Positions 33,965 to 43,719 of a DNA stretch of 64,000 nt are shown one piece after another. Within the stretch, counting starts at the first letter, position 1. Each line of letters begins with the position of its first letter. The position numbers and the translations under genes were made by a program. Where the stretch lies: assembly GCA_012656075.1 (NCBI GenBank), contig JAAKBF010000244.1:372001-436000 (forward strand), given 5' to 3'. The stretch is from Phytophthora hibernalis (Eukaryota; Oomycota; Peronosporomycetes; Peronosporales; Peronosporaceae). Below the pieces are notes generated by a model that did no database searches, had not been told where the DNA came from, and saw only the letters and a list, made by a program, of their open reading frames with translations.

Positions 33965-35298
33965 TTTAGATACTCTAGTGTAGGGTAACCCAAATCTGGA
34001 TTTCCCTACACCACAACTGCCCCGGGCGTGAAACGATCTAGGCTGGTGAGTGTCTCGACCACCACTCCGCTCTCCAACTTTCCTTCGGTTGGAAATCTCG
34101 TCGAGTCACGTGCTGTCACCTTCAGGAAGCCCGTCGAGGATGCCACCGCTTCCTTCGCTGACCAGGTACGTTTCCCGCGCTTGGTATGTTCCTTGTTCTG
34201 ACCTATGGTCATCTAACCCCGCGTGTGTGCGCTTGGCAGATTCCCGTTGCGCCCTTACAGCTGCCGCCGCCTCGTCGAGTCGTTTCTTCTCAGCGAGCCT
34301 ATTTGCTCTTGAAGTGTCGTCATCTTCCTCGGACACTGCTGTAGAGGCGCTGTTCACGCGTCGTTGGACGTTGACGGCCCGGTTTCGTCGCTCAGACCCG
34401 CTGATCGACTCGTCGATGGATTCTCAGGGTTCTGTCGGCTTGATCTTCCGCCGATGGGTCCAGCCAATCTCCGACGCTCACTGCTGAGGCCGCACAGGGT
34501 CTTCAGCAGGCTGATACTTCGGCTCGGTCGGGATCGCTGGGATCTTCAGTGAAAATTCCTGGTACTGATCCCAGCGAGCCAGCGCCTTCTGTTTGTGACG
34601 AGAATGCTCAGCCCCCGGGTAATCGTATCGGCCTTCACATTTTCGAGCAAATTTTCGAGATCTAAGTAGTCTCTTCGCTGAGACTCCCAGTTCGCCCAGT
34701 TGCCGTTTTCGATGAGTCTTGGTAGTGATTTCTCTTTCTTCATGTAGTCGTACTCATCCATCTCGTAATATCAAAAATGTAAGTTGCCGCAGAATCTTCC
34801 GCTCTCTCGACCTGCCTGCTTGTCTTCACAGGTCGGTGGTATTTTGTCATATTCAATAGCTTTAACACTCGTCTGCAACTTGCACCATTTGCAGACGGTT
34901 TTCACGTTTCTTTTGTCGAAGGTAGTCGAAGAGAGGACCCCACACGATAAATTCGACAGTGGTTCCCAGCCGGGTTCGTCATAGCCCACCCATTTTACCA
35001 GAAACCGGCGCTGGGATCGGTCCGTACTCGTGGAGAGTGGCATTTCGTCCTTAAGGATGGCTTCGACTTCATATCGCCCAGTCCGCTCGTCGGGTTCCCA
35101 ACTGTCTTCTGTCAGCAGTTCCTTGTCGAAGTCCAATCGATCAGTTTCGTCGAGTCCTTTGACTAGCGAAGTCGTAGGCCTTTCGCCGAGCTCGGTCACT
35201 TTCTTCAGTCTGGACACGTGGACTACTGGATAGAACCGGTAGTCGCTCTTGTCTGGCAACTTCAGCTCGTAGGCGAACTCCTCGCTCTTCTGCTTGAT
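33961..35298 (-). pseudogene. Inverted chromodomain/antisense-gene/LTR-start segment, right arm
   Basis: A minus-strand block inside the plus-strand element. It carries the first 50 bp of the LTR (CCCTACA end at 34004-34010), remnants of the antisense gene with its intron signals (about 34166-34240), the MDEYDYMKK small ORF (34761-34546), and the integrase C-terminus plus chromodomain (35298-34771: EEFAYELKLPDKSDYRFYPV, then RRFLVKWVGYDEPGWEPLSN). The chromodomain frame is open, 196 residues with some LTR-derived sequence at its N-terminus. About 3.4 kb of the antisense gene present in G3 (9290-12780) is missing here. Confidence 0.8.
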
Positions 35299-35916
35299 GG
35301 GTATATCGCACTCAAGAGGATCAAGAAGGAACATCATCAAGTGGGTACACACACATCGCACTCAACAGGGATCGGATTTAAACGGGAACCGCACTTAGCT
35401 GGACTCAGCGAAGGACGGACTCAGCGATGGACGAACTCAGCGATAATCGACTCGGCGAAAGTCGACTTGGTGAGAAAATGCCTCGAGGAAGATATATCAA
35501 CTGGGGATAAATCAGGGTCTGGGCGAAGAGTCGCCGAGAGGTAGGTAAAGAGCTCGACACCAAGGGGCGGAGCTGAGCGAAGAGTCGTAGGAAGATCTGT
35601 AACGACTCCATTTCATTAGGTATTTGCATAGGACCGATAGAAGACCATAGGGAAGAGCCCGAAGGGGCCCTCCGAAGACATAAAGATAGAAATCAGAGCA
35701 GAACCTTCTAAGTCCAAGAACAGCGTACACTTTTCCGGTAAGTACCTGTGTGGGCTGGATTTTGTCTGCCGTCGTTCCCCGAGAGGCATAGCTTGTAGGG
35801 GAGCAGTCTGGTAGTGCCAAGAGATCAAGGTCGGCCCGAGGTGGGCACTTCTCGCTACCAAGCGAAGACAAGCCTCGTCGATTCGACGAGCCGGTGGGTC
35901 TGCACAACCCAGGACA
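35299..35916 (+). repeat. LTR remainder of the right-arm element
   Basis: The reverse complement of 14090-14705. It begins GGGTATATCGCACTCAAGAG immediately after the inverted block and ends CTGCACAACCCAGGACA. In the unrearranged G3 LTR (8580-8715, reversed) this sequence is contiguous with TGTAGGGAAATCC. Confidence 0.75.
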
Positions 35917-36190
35917 CCGTAACCTCCTAGCTGGGCGTAATCTGCGTCTGGTGACCTGTAAACGCGCTCGTGCGCTGGCGTCTATCCTTTGGTGGAGGAC
36001 ACAGGGTTAAGAACGGAGAAAGAAGGTCAGGCGAGTCTCTGGAGAGTTTCGAGCTTGATACTCCGCGAGAGCAGAGACACAACTGGACCCCGGCTTGGGC
36101 GAACCGCAAAGGGAACCGATAGGAACCCTGCGCAAGCCCAACATCGCCGACCTGACTCGGCGAATTGTTGTGCTGTTGCGTGGAAGCCGA
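35917..36190 (+). pseudogene. Gag stub beyond the right-arm LTR
   Basis: Matches the reverse complement of 13817-14089. It includes TTTGGTGGAGGACACAGGG and coding-like sequence related to the G3 gag start (LRESRDTTGPRLG). It is cut off at 36190 by the Copia fragment. Confidence 0.5.
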
Positions 36191-36947
36191 ACTAACGACG
36201 TTTTATGTAAATCACCACACCTTCATCTGCCAGAATTATGAGGGTGCGGCCTTTCACGGCGACCCCTACCTTATCCGACACTACATGATGGAGATCAAGT
36301 ACAGGGAAGGCTCCGATCTCACCGAGTTCTTCTTCAAGCTGGAGAATGCTATGAAAGCCTCCGATGAAACCACCGAATCGGTGATGACGGAAGGACAGAA
36401 GTCTATCTACCTGTTCCATTCTATGCCCAAGTCTTGGAAGAACGACCTCCGCATCTGGAAGGTCGTCGGAAGTACATCCCGTACGAAGACCTGAAGCAGA
36501 GCATTGAAGGAAAGGTTCGCGATCTTCAGGCCCAAGAGCGCTACACGCTGTCCAAAGGAACGCCAGAGACGACGGAGACCAAGAATGAGCGCTGAAGTGC
36601 CTACGTCCCGCACCCCTGCCAGTAGCAATGTGTTATCGTACTGGGATTGTCCGCGACACAGTATCCGGCAGTGCCGTGGCCTCCAGAAGGACTTACGCTA
36701 CGGCCGTGTCACGGCTGGTACGGTGCTTCCTGTGAACTTCGCATTCAAAGGAGGTAATACGCAGAGAGGCCATCCGTACCGCAGCAACAACAAGTCCTGT
36801 ACTCACGGACGCGATGATCTCGGCAACTTCAACCGCCGTGCCCAGCGAAACAGGGAGGCGATAACGCCAAGTGTGGCGGCCGTGGCAAGCCACGTGATCA
36901 AGACCAAGCCCGTAACCGTCCCCTCGACTCTGACCCGGACGATGTAG
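36191..36947 (+). pseudogene. Copia gag fragment
   Basis: 36165-36494 reads GDPYLIRHYMMEIKYREGSD, LTEFFFKLENAMKASDETT and SMPKSWKNDLRIWK, as in the UBN2/Copia Gag core. A later frame (36504-36947) has a partial zinc knuckle WDCPRHSIRQCRG lacking its first Cys. Both the 5' end and frame continuity are lost. Confidence 0.75.
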
Positions 36948-37460
36948 ATGCCGACGGTGAAAAACGCAAAGTGTTTCGCCAAAAACGCCGCGATGTCGGC
37001 CTGATCGCTATTGCCACTACGGTAAACCCTCCTGTAAGCCTCACGGCTCAAGTCAATGTCAAGTTGGACCCAACGTGGACTATCGATTCTGAGTGTACGC
37101 GTCATGTGACACACGAGCCTCAGTGGTTCCATGATATCACCGCCAGTGGTGGCTCCATCACGGTTGGTGGGAAGAACCAAACCACCATTGAGGGAATTGG
37201 ACATGTTGAACTGGAAGTCACTGACTCCAAAGGCAATCTCAAGAACCTCTCTCTTCATGATGTGCTGTACGCGCCACAGCTGTGTTTCAGCTTACTGTCT
37301 GTCCCTGTGGCAGTGAAGCACAACTTCCGCTTCAACTTTTTCGCAAGAAGTGCGCTGTGCAGACTGACCAGCGCTTCTGCATCAAGGCACCCATGGCCAA
37401 CAGCACGGATCTGTATCAGTTCTAAGCCAATCCCGTGGTTACACCAACGGCGCTAGTTGC
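36948..37460 (+). pseudogene. Copia protease region
   Basis: 36971-37456 has WTIDSECTRHVTHEPQWF, where the active-site D-S-G is D-S-E, then GKNQTTIEGIGHVELEV and LHDVLYAPQLCFSLLSV, the typical end of Copia protease. The Gly to Glu change in the catalytic triplet and the following frame break point to inactivity. Confidence 0.75.
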
Positions 37461-38340
37461 CTCAGATAAGCAATGATCTTTTCTGCTTCTACACAAACGG
37501 CTTGGCCATCATAATGCTCGTGTCTTGCATGACCTACTGTATCTAGGAGCCAAGCCATTCATGGATTGGATAGATCCGCGTCTGTAACTCAAACAGCAGA
37601 TTTCTTCTGTGTTGCATGCACGTTAGCGAGGTCTCACCGCTCTCCTTTCTATTCTAATAGAATTGTTGAACGTGCAACATCTCCCTAGGGAAGTTCATAC
37701 TGACATTTGTGGTCTTCTTTGTGTACCTAGCCTTAGTGTTTGCCGTTACGTCTTGATTTTTATCGATGACTACTCCCGATTCATGTTCACCTACCCGATC
37801 AAAATCCGTAGCGACCTTTACGCATGCTACTAAGACTTCAGGAAGAAAGCCCTGAATATTTTCAGACAGGATGTCCACACCCTTGAGTGGCGTCACCAGC
37901 ACATCGACGACAATGAGATCCGAGTGCTACAAGCGGATAATACAAAAGAATACGAAAAACTCGGTCGTTTGATCTTTAAAAAGTATGGAACCTACGATCA
38001 GTTTACCAACGCGTACACAACTCAGCAGAATGGGGTTGCTGAACGTCGCATGCGTACCATTCTGGAGCGGGTTCATGCATTACTACTGGACGGTAACTTA
38101 TCCAAGTCACTTTGGGCCGAGTGTGTGAGTCACATGACCACATTAATCAATATGACGTCAAGCTCCAAAAATGATGGACGCACACCGTACGAACTGTGGT
38201 ACACCCGTATCCCGTCATTGAATTACATCAAAGTGTTCGGATGCAGTGCATACGCCCACATTACGGAACAATATCGAGACAAGCTCGATGCTGGAGCACG
38301 GTTGTGCATGCATTTGGGCATACCAGAGCATAAAAATATC
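37461..38340 (+). pseudogene. Copia integrase
   Basis: Pieces are the zinc-binding LLHKRLGHHNARVLHDLLYL (about 37495), CVACTLARSHRSPF, HTDICG (first Asp, about 37700), then 37924-38346 with LQADNTKEYEKLGRLIF (second Asp), TTQQNGVAERRMRTILERV (Glu), SLWAECVSHMTTLINMT and YIKVFGCSAYAHI. The triad is recognisable, but stops and frame changes between 37560 and 37920 interrupt it. Confidence 0.8.
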
Positions 38341-38342
38341 GC

Positions 38343-39428
38343 TTGATGGACATTAACACACATGCCATTGTATACAGTCGCGATGTTGTCTTCAAAGAGG
38401 ACGAATTTCCCCCTCTCGCTGACCAGACGCCTCAACCTGTGTCTTCACATCACGAGCAAACGAACAATCTTGCATCAGCACCCGTGTCTACGCCGGCAGC
38501 AGCTGCGGCTTCTGGGACGCAGAGCCAACTCCCTCACTGCGGGATGCGCTTGACCAAACCGCAGTCCATTACTCATTTCGGACGGAACCAGTACCCGACC
38601 CTCCCTACTCTACTGACCGCAAGCGCCCCGCATCGATACAGCGGATGGACTTCTCAATTCTGCGGAAGACAAACAAGAGCAGGATCAACGGCGACACTTA
38701 ATGTAGACACTACTAGCTATTCGGTACGTGTCTGAACCCACTACTTATCGAGAAGCAATGAGCTCTTCTCACGCTCATCAGTGGAAAACTGCAGCTAAGT
38801 CTGAATACAAGTCTCTCATGGACAATAAAACGTGGATGTGAGTACCCCCTCTAAAGGACGGGAAATTCTCACAAGTCGCTGGGTGTTTGTTGTTAAGTAT
38901 ACCAGCACAGGCGAGATTGACCGCTTTAAAGCACGACTAGTGATCAAAGGGTTCCTTCAACAACATGGCATTGATTACAACAAGATTTTCTCCCCTGTTA
39001 TCAGGATGGAGGTCCTCAGATTACTCCTCACCATCGCAGCCCTGCTCGATCTTGAAATTCATCAAATGGATGTCAAAACGGCATTCGTAAATGGATTTCT
39101 TGAGGACGACATCTACTTGGCTCAACCGGAAGAATTTACAATACCGAGCAAGGAGCACTTGGTGTGCAAACTTCCAAAGAGTCTGTACGGGTTGAAACAA
39201 GCCCCGTGTCTGGTACCAAACGTTGTCTGCCTTCCTGAAAAGCCTTGGATTCCATAAACTGATCAAAGATAGCCGTGTCTTCACACGCACTGTCGATTTA
39301 TCACCTGCTATATTGCAGTATATCTTGACGATCTCTTGATCATTGCGCATACTCAGCCCTCGTCAGTGAATTAAAATCCGCAATGAAGAAGCGGTTCTCC
39401 ATCACAGATTTAGGGGAGGTGAAGTATT
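38343..39428 (+). pseudogene. Copia reverse transcriptase, truncated
   Basis: After a Pro/Ser-rich linker (38343-38735), RT begins near 38750: SRWVFVVKYTSTGEIDRFKA, IDYNKIFSPVIRMEVLRLLL and DVKTAFVNGFLEDDIYLAQP. It continues frameshifted through the SLYGLKQAP block and the YLDDLL equivalent near 39320. It ends at ITDLGEVKY (39428). The RNase H domain and 3' LTR are absent. Confidence 0.85.
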
Positions 39429-40480
39429 AATAATATCTACTAAAAATTCCTACCGCTGACTTCCATACACTATATTATATAAAAGTGTATGCAAGTCAAG
39501 CGGAGAAGCGGTTGGAATTTGGTAAAAACTTACTTACATTTGTTTGGTATTTGCGTGAACTTTATATTGGGCCATCTCTGTTGACTTGGCGATGACCGAG
39601 GGCAAATGACAAAATCCGTGGTGATTTTAAATTAAATGCAGAAAGCGTGGTGATAGGCGTGGTTGATTTGCCAACTACGTTTTCTGACAAATTCGCTAAG
39701 TGTGCACGTTTTGGCACTGCTACAACGGCAACATTGCTATGGAGGTGCAATCTATCGCAAAACAGCAAGCGCAGATGTAGACTACTTCGCAAAACAGCAA
39801 GCGCAGATGTAGACTACTTTAATACATCATTCTTGGCTGGACAACGTATGCCCATACACGAGCCTTAAAATCTCCCCAGGCGGCGGGGTGATCGATCCGC
39901 TTTCAGACCCCCTTTCGCCAGCTTTCTGGGCAGGCATGTGCACAGCGTCCGCTATATTCCTCGAAGTAGGTGAGCAGGTGTATGCTGCGAATACCCCAAC
40001 GCCACGGATATCCGTAGCATTATGGTAGCCAATTGCGCCACGAAGACTTTCCACGAAGTTTTATGACCCTATCTGGATAGGAGTATGCTTGGATGTTTGC
40101 ATGCGAACACCATTGCAGGAGATGCCCGTGGTGGCCTATATGGCAGCGACCATGCTGTCGACTGTATCTGCAACTTGCAGCGACATAATTTCTTATGTAC
40201 CTGAGCTGCCACTGAACGCACAACCACGCCTTTTGTCATTAAGCTCGCCTGTTGGCATTATGGATTTGTTCACCACGGCTCCTGACACAAAAATCGTCAG
40301 TTGGCACATAAAAATCCGATCACCACGGATTCTGTCATACGAGTTCCGCCAGGGTATTACGCTCATTGGTCTAGTTTTTGCGCCTAAAATGTATCGAGAC
40401 TTAAGAAATTTACCGAAGCGGCAAGTTTTATTTTTAAATAAAACGGTAGCGGAACATTCTGTATGTTAATGTTAATAAAG
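39429..40480. repeat. Unidentified repeat-like segment with inverted repeats
   Basis: About 1.05 kb between the truncated Copia RT and mitochondrial-like DNA. Inverted similarity links 39605-39628 (ATGACAAAATCCGTGGTGAT) with 40310-40338 (ATCACCACGGATTCTGTCAT). The left end is itself a hairpin: ATTCCTACCGCTGACTTCCA pairs with 39490-39520. A 32-bp unit CGCAAAACAGCAAGCGCAGA… is repeated at 39756-39787 and 39788-39819. The ORF at 40089-40469 (126 residues) has no recognised domain. It may be a non-autonomous DNA transposon, but no transposase or target duplication was found. Confidence 0.4.
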
Positions 40481-40496
40481 ATATATTGTGAAATAT

Positions 40497-40565
40497 ATAT
40501 GTAATTTAATAGGAATGGTTCCTTATAGTTTTACTGTAACAAGTCATTTAATTATAACAATTAAT
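40497..40565 (+). pseudogene. atp6: atp6 fragment (mitochondrial origin)
   Basis: Reads NLIGMVPYSFTVTSHLIITI, the conserved membrane segment of ATP synthase subunit a. Only ~23 codons are present. Confidence 0.8.
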
Positions 40566-40607
40566 TTTTATGTTTAATAAGTTTATTTTAATTTTTTACT
40601 TATTTTA

Positions 40608-40680
40608 CCATTATTATGGGGCGGTTCATTAAAATTTGAAACACCTTTATTATTTACTTTAGGTTTTATTTTATTATTCA
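40608..40680 (+). pseudogene. cox1: cox1 fragment 1 (mitochondrial origin)
   Basis: Reads LWGGSLKFETPLLFTLGFIL, matching the conserved region of cytochrome c oxidase subunit I before the heme-copper helices. About 24 codons, open on both sides. Confidence 0.75.
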
Positions 40681-40842
40681 GGCATCCACTTAATGCTTTT
40701 ATTTTTTTATTAGTACTTAAACCATTTAAATGGTTTAAATTTTTATTTTATTTTTAAATATTCATTAACTAAATTTAAATTTAAATAAAAAGGATATAAA
40801 ATTGTTTTAAAAGTAGGTTCTTTAAAAAATACTATCTATAGT

Positions 40843-40972
40843 TATAATTTTCTGATTAATATATTAGCTGAACGGTTAGGATCATATAATATTTTAATCA
40901 CGTAACCTTCTATATTTTTTGATCTATTAAAATCAATTAATCTATATAAACGTTTATGCCCACCACCGCGGT
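40843..40972 (-). pseudogene. rpl2: rpl2 fragment (mitochondrial origin)
   Basis: On the minus strand RGGGHKRLYRLIDFNRSKN and YVIKILYDPNRSANI, the highly conserved ribosomal protein L2 block. A mitochondrially encoded L2 fits a stramenopile or other protist mitochondrion rather than an animal or fungal one. Confidence 0.85.
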
Positions 40973-41037
40973 GTTTGAACCCTTAATGCTTTAAAGCTTT
41001 ACATTCTAAGTGTAACGTGTTTACCAATGTCACCACT
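40973..41037 (-). tRNA. Truncated mitochondrial-type tRNA-Leu(UAG)
   Basis: Minus strand GGTGACATTGGTAAACACG is a typical Leu D-arm. The anticodon arm TTACA-CTTAGAA-TGTAA has anticodon TAG, and GGGTTCAAAC is the T-arm start. The 3' acceptor strand is missing (sequence jumps to rpl2), so it should not be functional. Confidence 0.6.
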
Positions 41038-41049
41038 TTGATTTTTTTA

Positions 41050-41125
41050 TACCTACTATTGGACTTGAACCAATAACCCTATAATGGGAACAGATTTTAA
41101 ATCTATCGTGTTTACCAGGTTCGTT
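41050..41125 (-). tRNA. Mitochondrial-type tRNA-Leu(UAA), probably non-functional
   Basis: Minus strand: GGTAAACACGATAGATTTAA; anticodon arm AGATT-TAA-AATCT (anticodon TAA); a long variable arm TTCCCATTATAGGG; T-arm GGTTCAAGTCC. A long variable arm is expected for Leu. It lies in nuclear context within the mitochondrial insertion. Confidence 0.65.
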
Positions 41126-41130
41126 CCTTT

Positions 41131-41208
41131 AATGATAGGGCTCCAGATATGGCTTTTCCACGTATGAATAATATTAGTTTTTGGTTATTACCTCCAGCTT
41201 TATTATTC
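41131..41208 (+). pseudogene. cox1: cox1 fragment 2 (mitochondrial origin)
   Basis: Reads GAPDMAFPRMNNISFWLLPP, one of the most conserved stretches of COX1. It is fused in frame with a nad6 piece, giving a chimeric 75-codon ORF (41149-41376). Confidence 0.85.
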
Positions 41209-41214
41209 TACAAA

Positions 41215-41345
41215 TACAATATATTCTGCATTTTTTTAATATTAGTTTTTACAAATTCAACAAGATTATTATTAATTTCTGAAGTTGAGTTTTTATCTAT
41301 AGTGTTAATTATTATTTATGTAGGAGCAATTACTGTTTTATCGAC
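41215..41345 (+). pseudogene. nad6: nad6 fragment (mitochondrial origin)
   Basis: Reads RLLLISEVEFLSIVLIIIYV followed by GAITVL, the conserved membrane region of NADH dehydrogenase subunit 6. Mitochondrial similarity ends near 41345 (STNPNNN). Confidence 0.75.
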
Positions 41346-41377
41346 GAACCCCAACAATAATATCTTAAGAAATTAAG

Positions 41378-41577
41378 AAATTAAATGGAACAATACAATA
41401 GTAAATTGTGTTTTCCAATTTCGAATTAAATGGAACAATATTATATTGTGCTTTCCAATTAAGAAATTAATTGGAAAACACAATTAACTATTGTATTGTT
41501 CCATATTATATTGTGCTTTCCAATTAAGAAATTAATTGGAAAATACAATTAACTATTGTATTGTTCCATTTAATTCC
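41378..41577. repeat. AT-rich foldback repeat
   Basis: ATTAAATGGAACAATACAAT at the left end pairs with ATTGTATTGTTCCATTTAAT at the right end, giving ~40-bp near-perfect terminal inverted repeats. The interior repeats the same module twice more (TGTGCTTTCCAATTAAGAAA at about 41450 and 41513), so the whole block can fold into nested hairpins. No coding potential. Confidence 0.75.
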
Positions 41578-41695
41578 GACCTCTAGATACAATCCAGTGG
41601 ATAGACGAGGTGTAATAAAATATAATGCCGAGTTGTTCGATTGCGAGATGTTCGATTGCGGCGCATTTCGCTACGCTGACTCTTGACCTTTCAGA

Positions 41696-43444
41696 ATGGC
41701 CACCGCCCAATCAGCGCGCGGCAGCGGCATTTGGGCCAATGTCAACTGGAATGGCGCAATTGGCAGACTCACGGCAAAGACACTCGGAAGCGCCAGCGCC
41801 TTCCCACTAGTCAGTGGCTCGCTCACTGCTAGTATCAAACCAGCGACAGAGAGAGAGAGACAAGAAGCGACTCGCCCACATCTCCACACGATGCGACAGC
41901 GAGCGAGTACCAAGACGCAGCGGCGGCTCAGGCAGCAGCAGCGATGCGACCCCTACGCGCTCACGGGCGACGTGGCCTCGGAGGCGCCAACCTTCCGCGT
42001 GGGAGGCCTCGTGACGGCTGTGGGCGCGCTGCAGCTCGTGGCGGCGATGGCGCTCAGCGGCTTCGTGTTCGGCAGCGCGCTGCTCTTGTGCGCTGCGCTG
42101 TCGGCGGTGCTGGGGATGCTCCTGCTGCAGCACAGCGACGCCAAGGGCCGCCGCCAGGGACTGGGGTGGAAGCAGGCTATTGGACGACTGCTCGCGCTGC
42201 GCCGCAGTGCGCTCGACTACTCGCTGACGCTCTCGATCGCGCAGAGTGAGCCGTATCAGACGCAGGAGGAGCTGCAGATTGCGGTGGTGCCGTCCAGCCC
42301 CACGCCGCAGAAGGTGGTGGCGGCGATGGCTCTGAAACATGAAGAGCCAGTGCAGAAGAGGAAGACGACGGACAATGGGGCTTTGAAGACCTTGGCGACG
42401 ATCTCCGTGGAGCCGACGGAGGAGCTCGTGGTGGACAAGCCCCGAGCCAACTCGGAGCCGAAGCAGGTGCTGCACACTCGACCACTGCTGCCGCTCAGCC
42501 GAAGGTGCAGGTGGCAGCTCCGGCGAAGAAAACGAAAACGCCGGTACAGTCCGCGAAACCGGAAACGAAGGCCCCGCAAGTGCAGGTGAAAGCGCAACCG
42601 AAGCTGCAGCAGCGGAAAAATCCCAAGCCACAAGTGAACCAGATCACTGCCGAGAAGGAGGTGGGACTGCCGACGGTACTTCCCAAGGCTGCATCAAAAG
42701 TTGTTTTACCGGCGGTGCTGCCCAAGCCTGCATCAAAAGTTGTTTTACCGGCGGTGCTGCCCAAGGCTGCATCAAAAGTTGTTTTCCGGCGGTGCTGCCC
42801 AAGGCTGAGCCTGTGACAGAACTGCCGAAGCCCAAGCCGGTGGAGGCTGCTTCTGCTACTGTCGTTGTGGAGCCGTTCGTTTCGGAGGTGGCCGTGCCTG
42901 TTATCGCGCCGATACTGGTCTTCCCTGAAAGGAAGTCTTTGGTGGAAGTCGCGCGTGGAGAGCCGGCCATTGAACAGGAGCTGATTGTCACTCGGAAGGT
43001 CCTGCTGTACCTGAGCTCGGAAAGCGAGTTGGTGATGGACGTAGAGGAACATGAAATGGAGCAAAAACTTGAGCAGGAGATCGAGCATGAGGTCGGAAAT
43101 GTTGATCTCTCAACGGAGGAGTTCCCACCATTGTCTCCGATGATGGTACCGCAGGCGCCGATGCCGGTACATCCTACCAACACCGTCGAGCCGAACTTCC
43201 TGATGGACATTGAGCTGGAGCCGATCTCCAAGCCGGGAAAAAGTTGATTTCGTTGGGCTCTCTACGTCTTAAGCCTGTGGGCAACGCCGAGCTTCGTACG
43301 ATGCTGGATGAGCTGGACGTAATGCGTTTGGAGCTCGACACCGCGATGGCTCGTTACACTTCATTGCTGAATGGAGAAGAGACAAATGTATCGGCACCAA
43401 GCTCACCCGAACTGGAGCCCGAAGAGGAACCTATCTTTTGCTTC
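41696..43444 (+). CDS. Unknown membrane-anchored protein with Lys/Pro-rich repeats (frameshifted)
   Basis: One gene spread over three frames. ATG at 41696 or, more conservatively, 41891 (MRQRASTKTQRRLRQQQRCD). Residues after the start include a hydrophobic hairpin (GGLVTAVGALQLVAAMALSG then FVFGSALLLCAALSAVLGML) that should span a membrane. A low-complexity Lys/Pro/Ala tail follows with 13-residue repeats LPAVLPKAASKVV. The conserved-looking C-terminus is NAELRTMLDELDVMRLELDT, ending at PIFCF. Frame changes fall at about 42483, at 42785 (one A missing in the third repeat) and at about 43240 (A5 where A6 restores the frame). Homopolymer positions suggest sequencing errors. No family recognised. 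Confidence 0.6.
42670..42809 (+). repeat. 39-bp coding minisatellite
   Basis: Units of CCGGCGGTGCTGCCCAAGSC plus TGCATCAAAAGTTGTTTTA at 42670-42708 (divergent), 42709-42747, 42748-42785 (38 bp, missing the final A) and a partial fourth unit. Each encodes LPAVLPKAASKVV. Confidence 0.85.
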
Positions 43445-43719
43445 TAATATTTGATTGCTGAATCGGCATGATGCACGCGCGCTGCAGCTTCACGAGAGCC
43501 GCAACCGTCTTCGATTTTGATGCGTCTGCATCATATTTTGTTTTGTTTTTATACTACGTAGTAGGAGAAAACCAGAAAACAACAAGAAACATGGGAAAGC
43601 AAGTAAACGCACAATAAAAATTCCACGGCTCCCCGCCATCCACCCCCAAGCAGCTTTCTCTCGTGTCGCGTTGAGTCCGCCACCATTCTTGCTTGTGAGT
43701 GTTGTCGGTGACAAGCCCG

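Larger units (their letters stand above)
32369..36190. repeat. Right arm of the ~3.8-kb inverted repeat
   Basis: The mirror of 13817-17609. From left to right: LTR fragment, linker, integrase (intact frame), inverted chromodomain segment, LTR remainder and gag stub. It ends abruptly at GGAAGCCGA, where Copia sequence starts. It is better preserved in coding terms than the left arm. Confidence 0.85.
36191..39428 (+). mobile_element. Truncated Ty1/Copia element
   Basis: A plus-strand pol order of protease, integrase, then RT identifies Copia. It starts inside gag without a 5' LTR and ends inside RT at MKKRFSITDLGEVKY, followed at once by an unrelated AT-rich repeat. No LTRs, primer site or polypurine tract are present. 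The abrupt left edge coincides with the end of the inverted right arm. Confidence 0.85.
40490..41345. other. Composite nuclear insertion of mitochondrial DNA (NUMT)
   Basis: A sharply AT-rich block in which pieces of at least five mitochondrial genes lie in non-native order: atp6 (40497-40565, +), cox1 (40608-40680, +), rpl2 (40843-40972, -), two tRNA-Leu-like genes (-), cox1 again (41131-41208, +) and nad6 (41215-41340, +). None is complete. Pieces on different strands with abrupt junctions indicate several mitochondrial fragments joined together. Confidence 0.85.

Noticed and set aside
40973..41125. Two tRNA-Leu genes as functional nuclear tRNA genes
   Set aside because: They are AT-rich mitochondrial-type tRNAs embedded among other mitochondrial fragments, and one lacks its 3' acceptor strand.
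41807..42631. 274-codon minus-strand ORF
   Set aside because: The plus strand gives a hydrophobic hairpin and in-frame 13-residue repeats; the minus ORF is His/Arg/Leu-rich shadow sequence.
42495..43231. Minus-strand Ser/Gly/Thr-rich ORFs as a secreted or cell-wall protein
   Set aside because: They mirror the Lys/Pro repeats of the plus-strand gene and have no signal peptide or consistent start.
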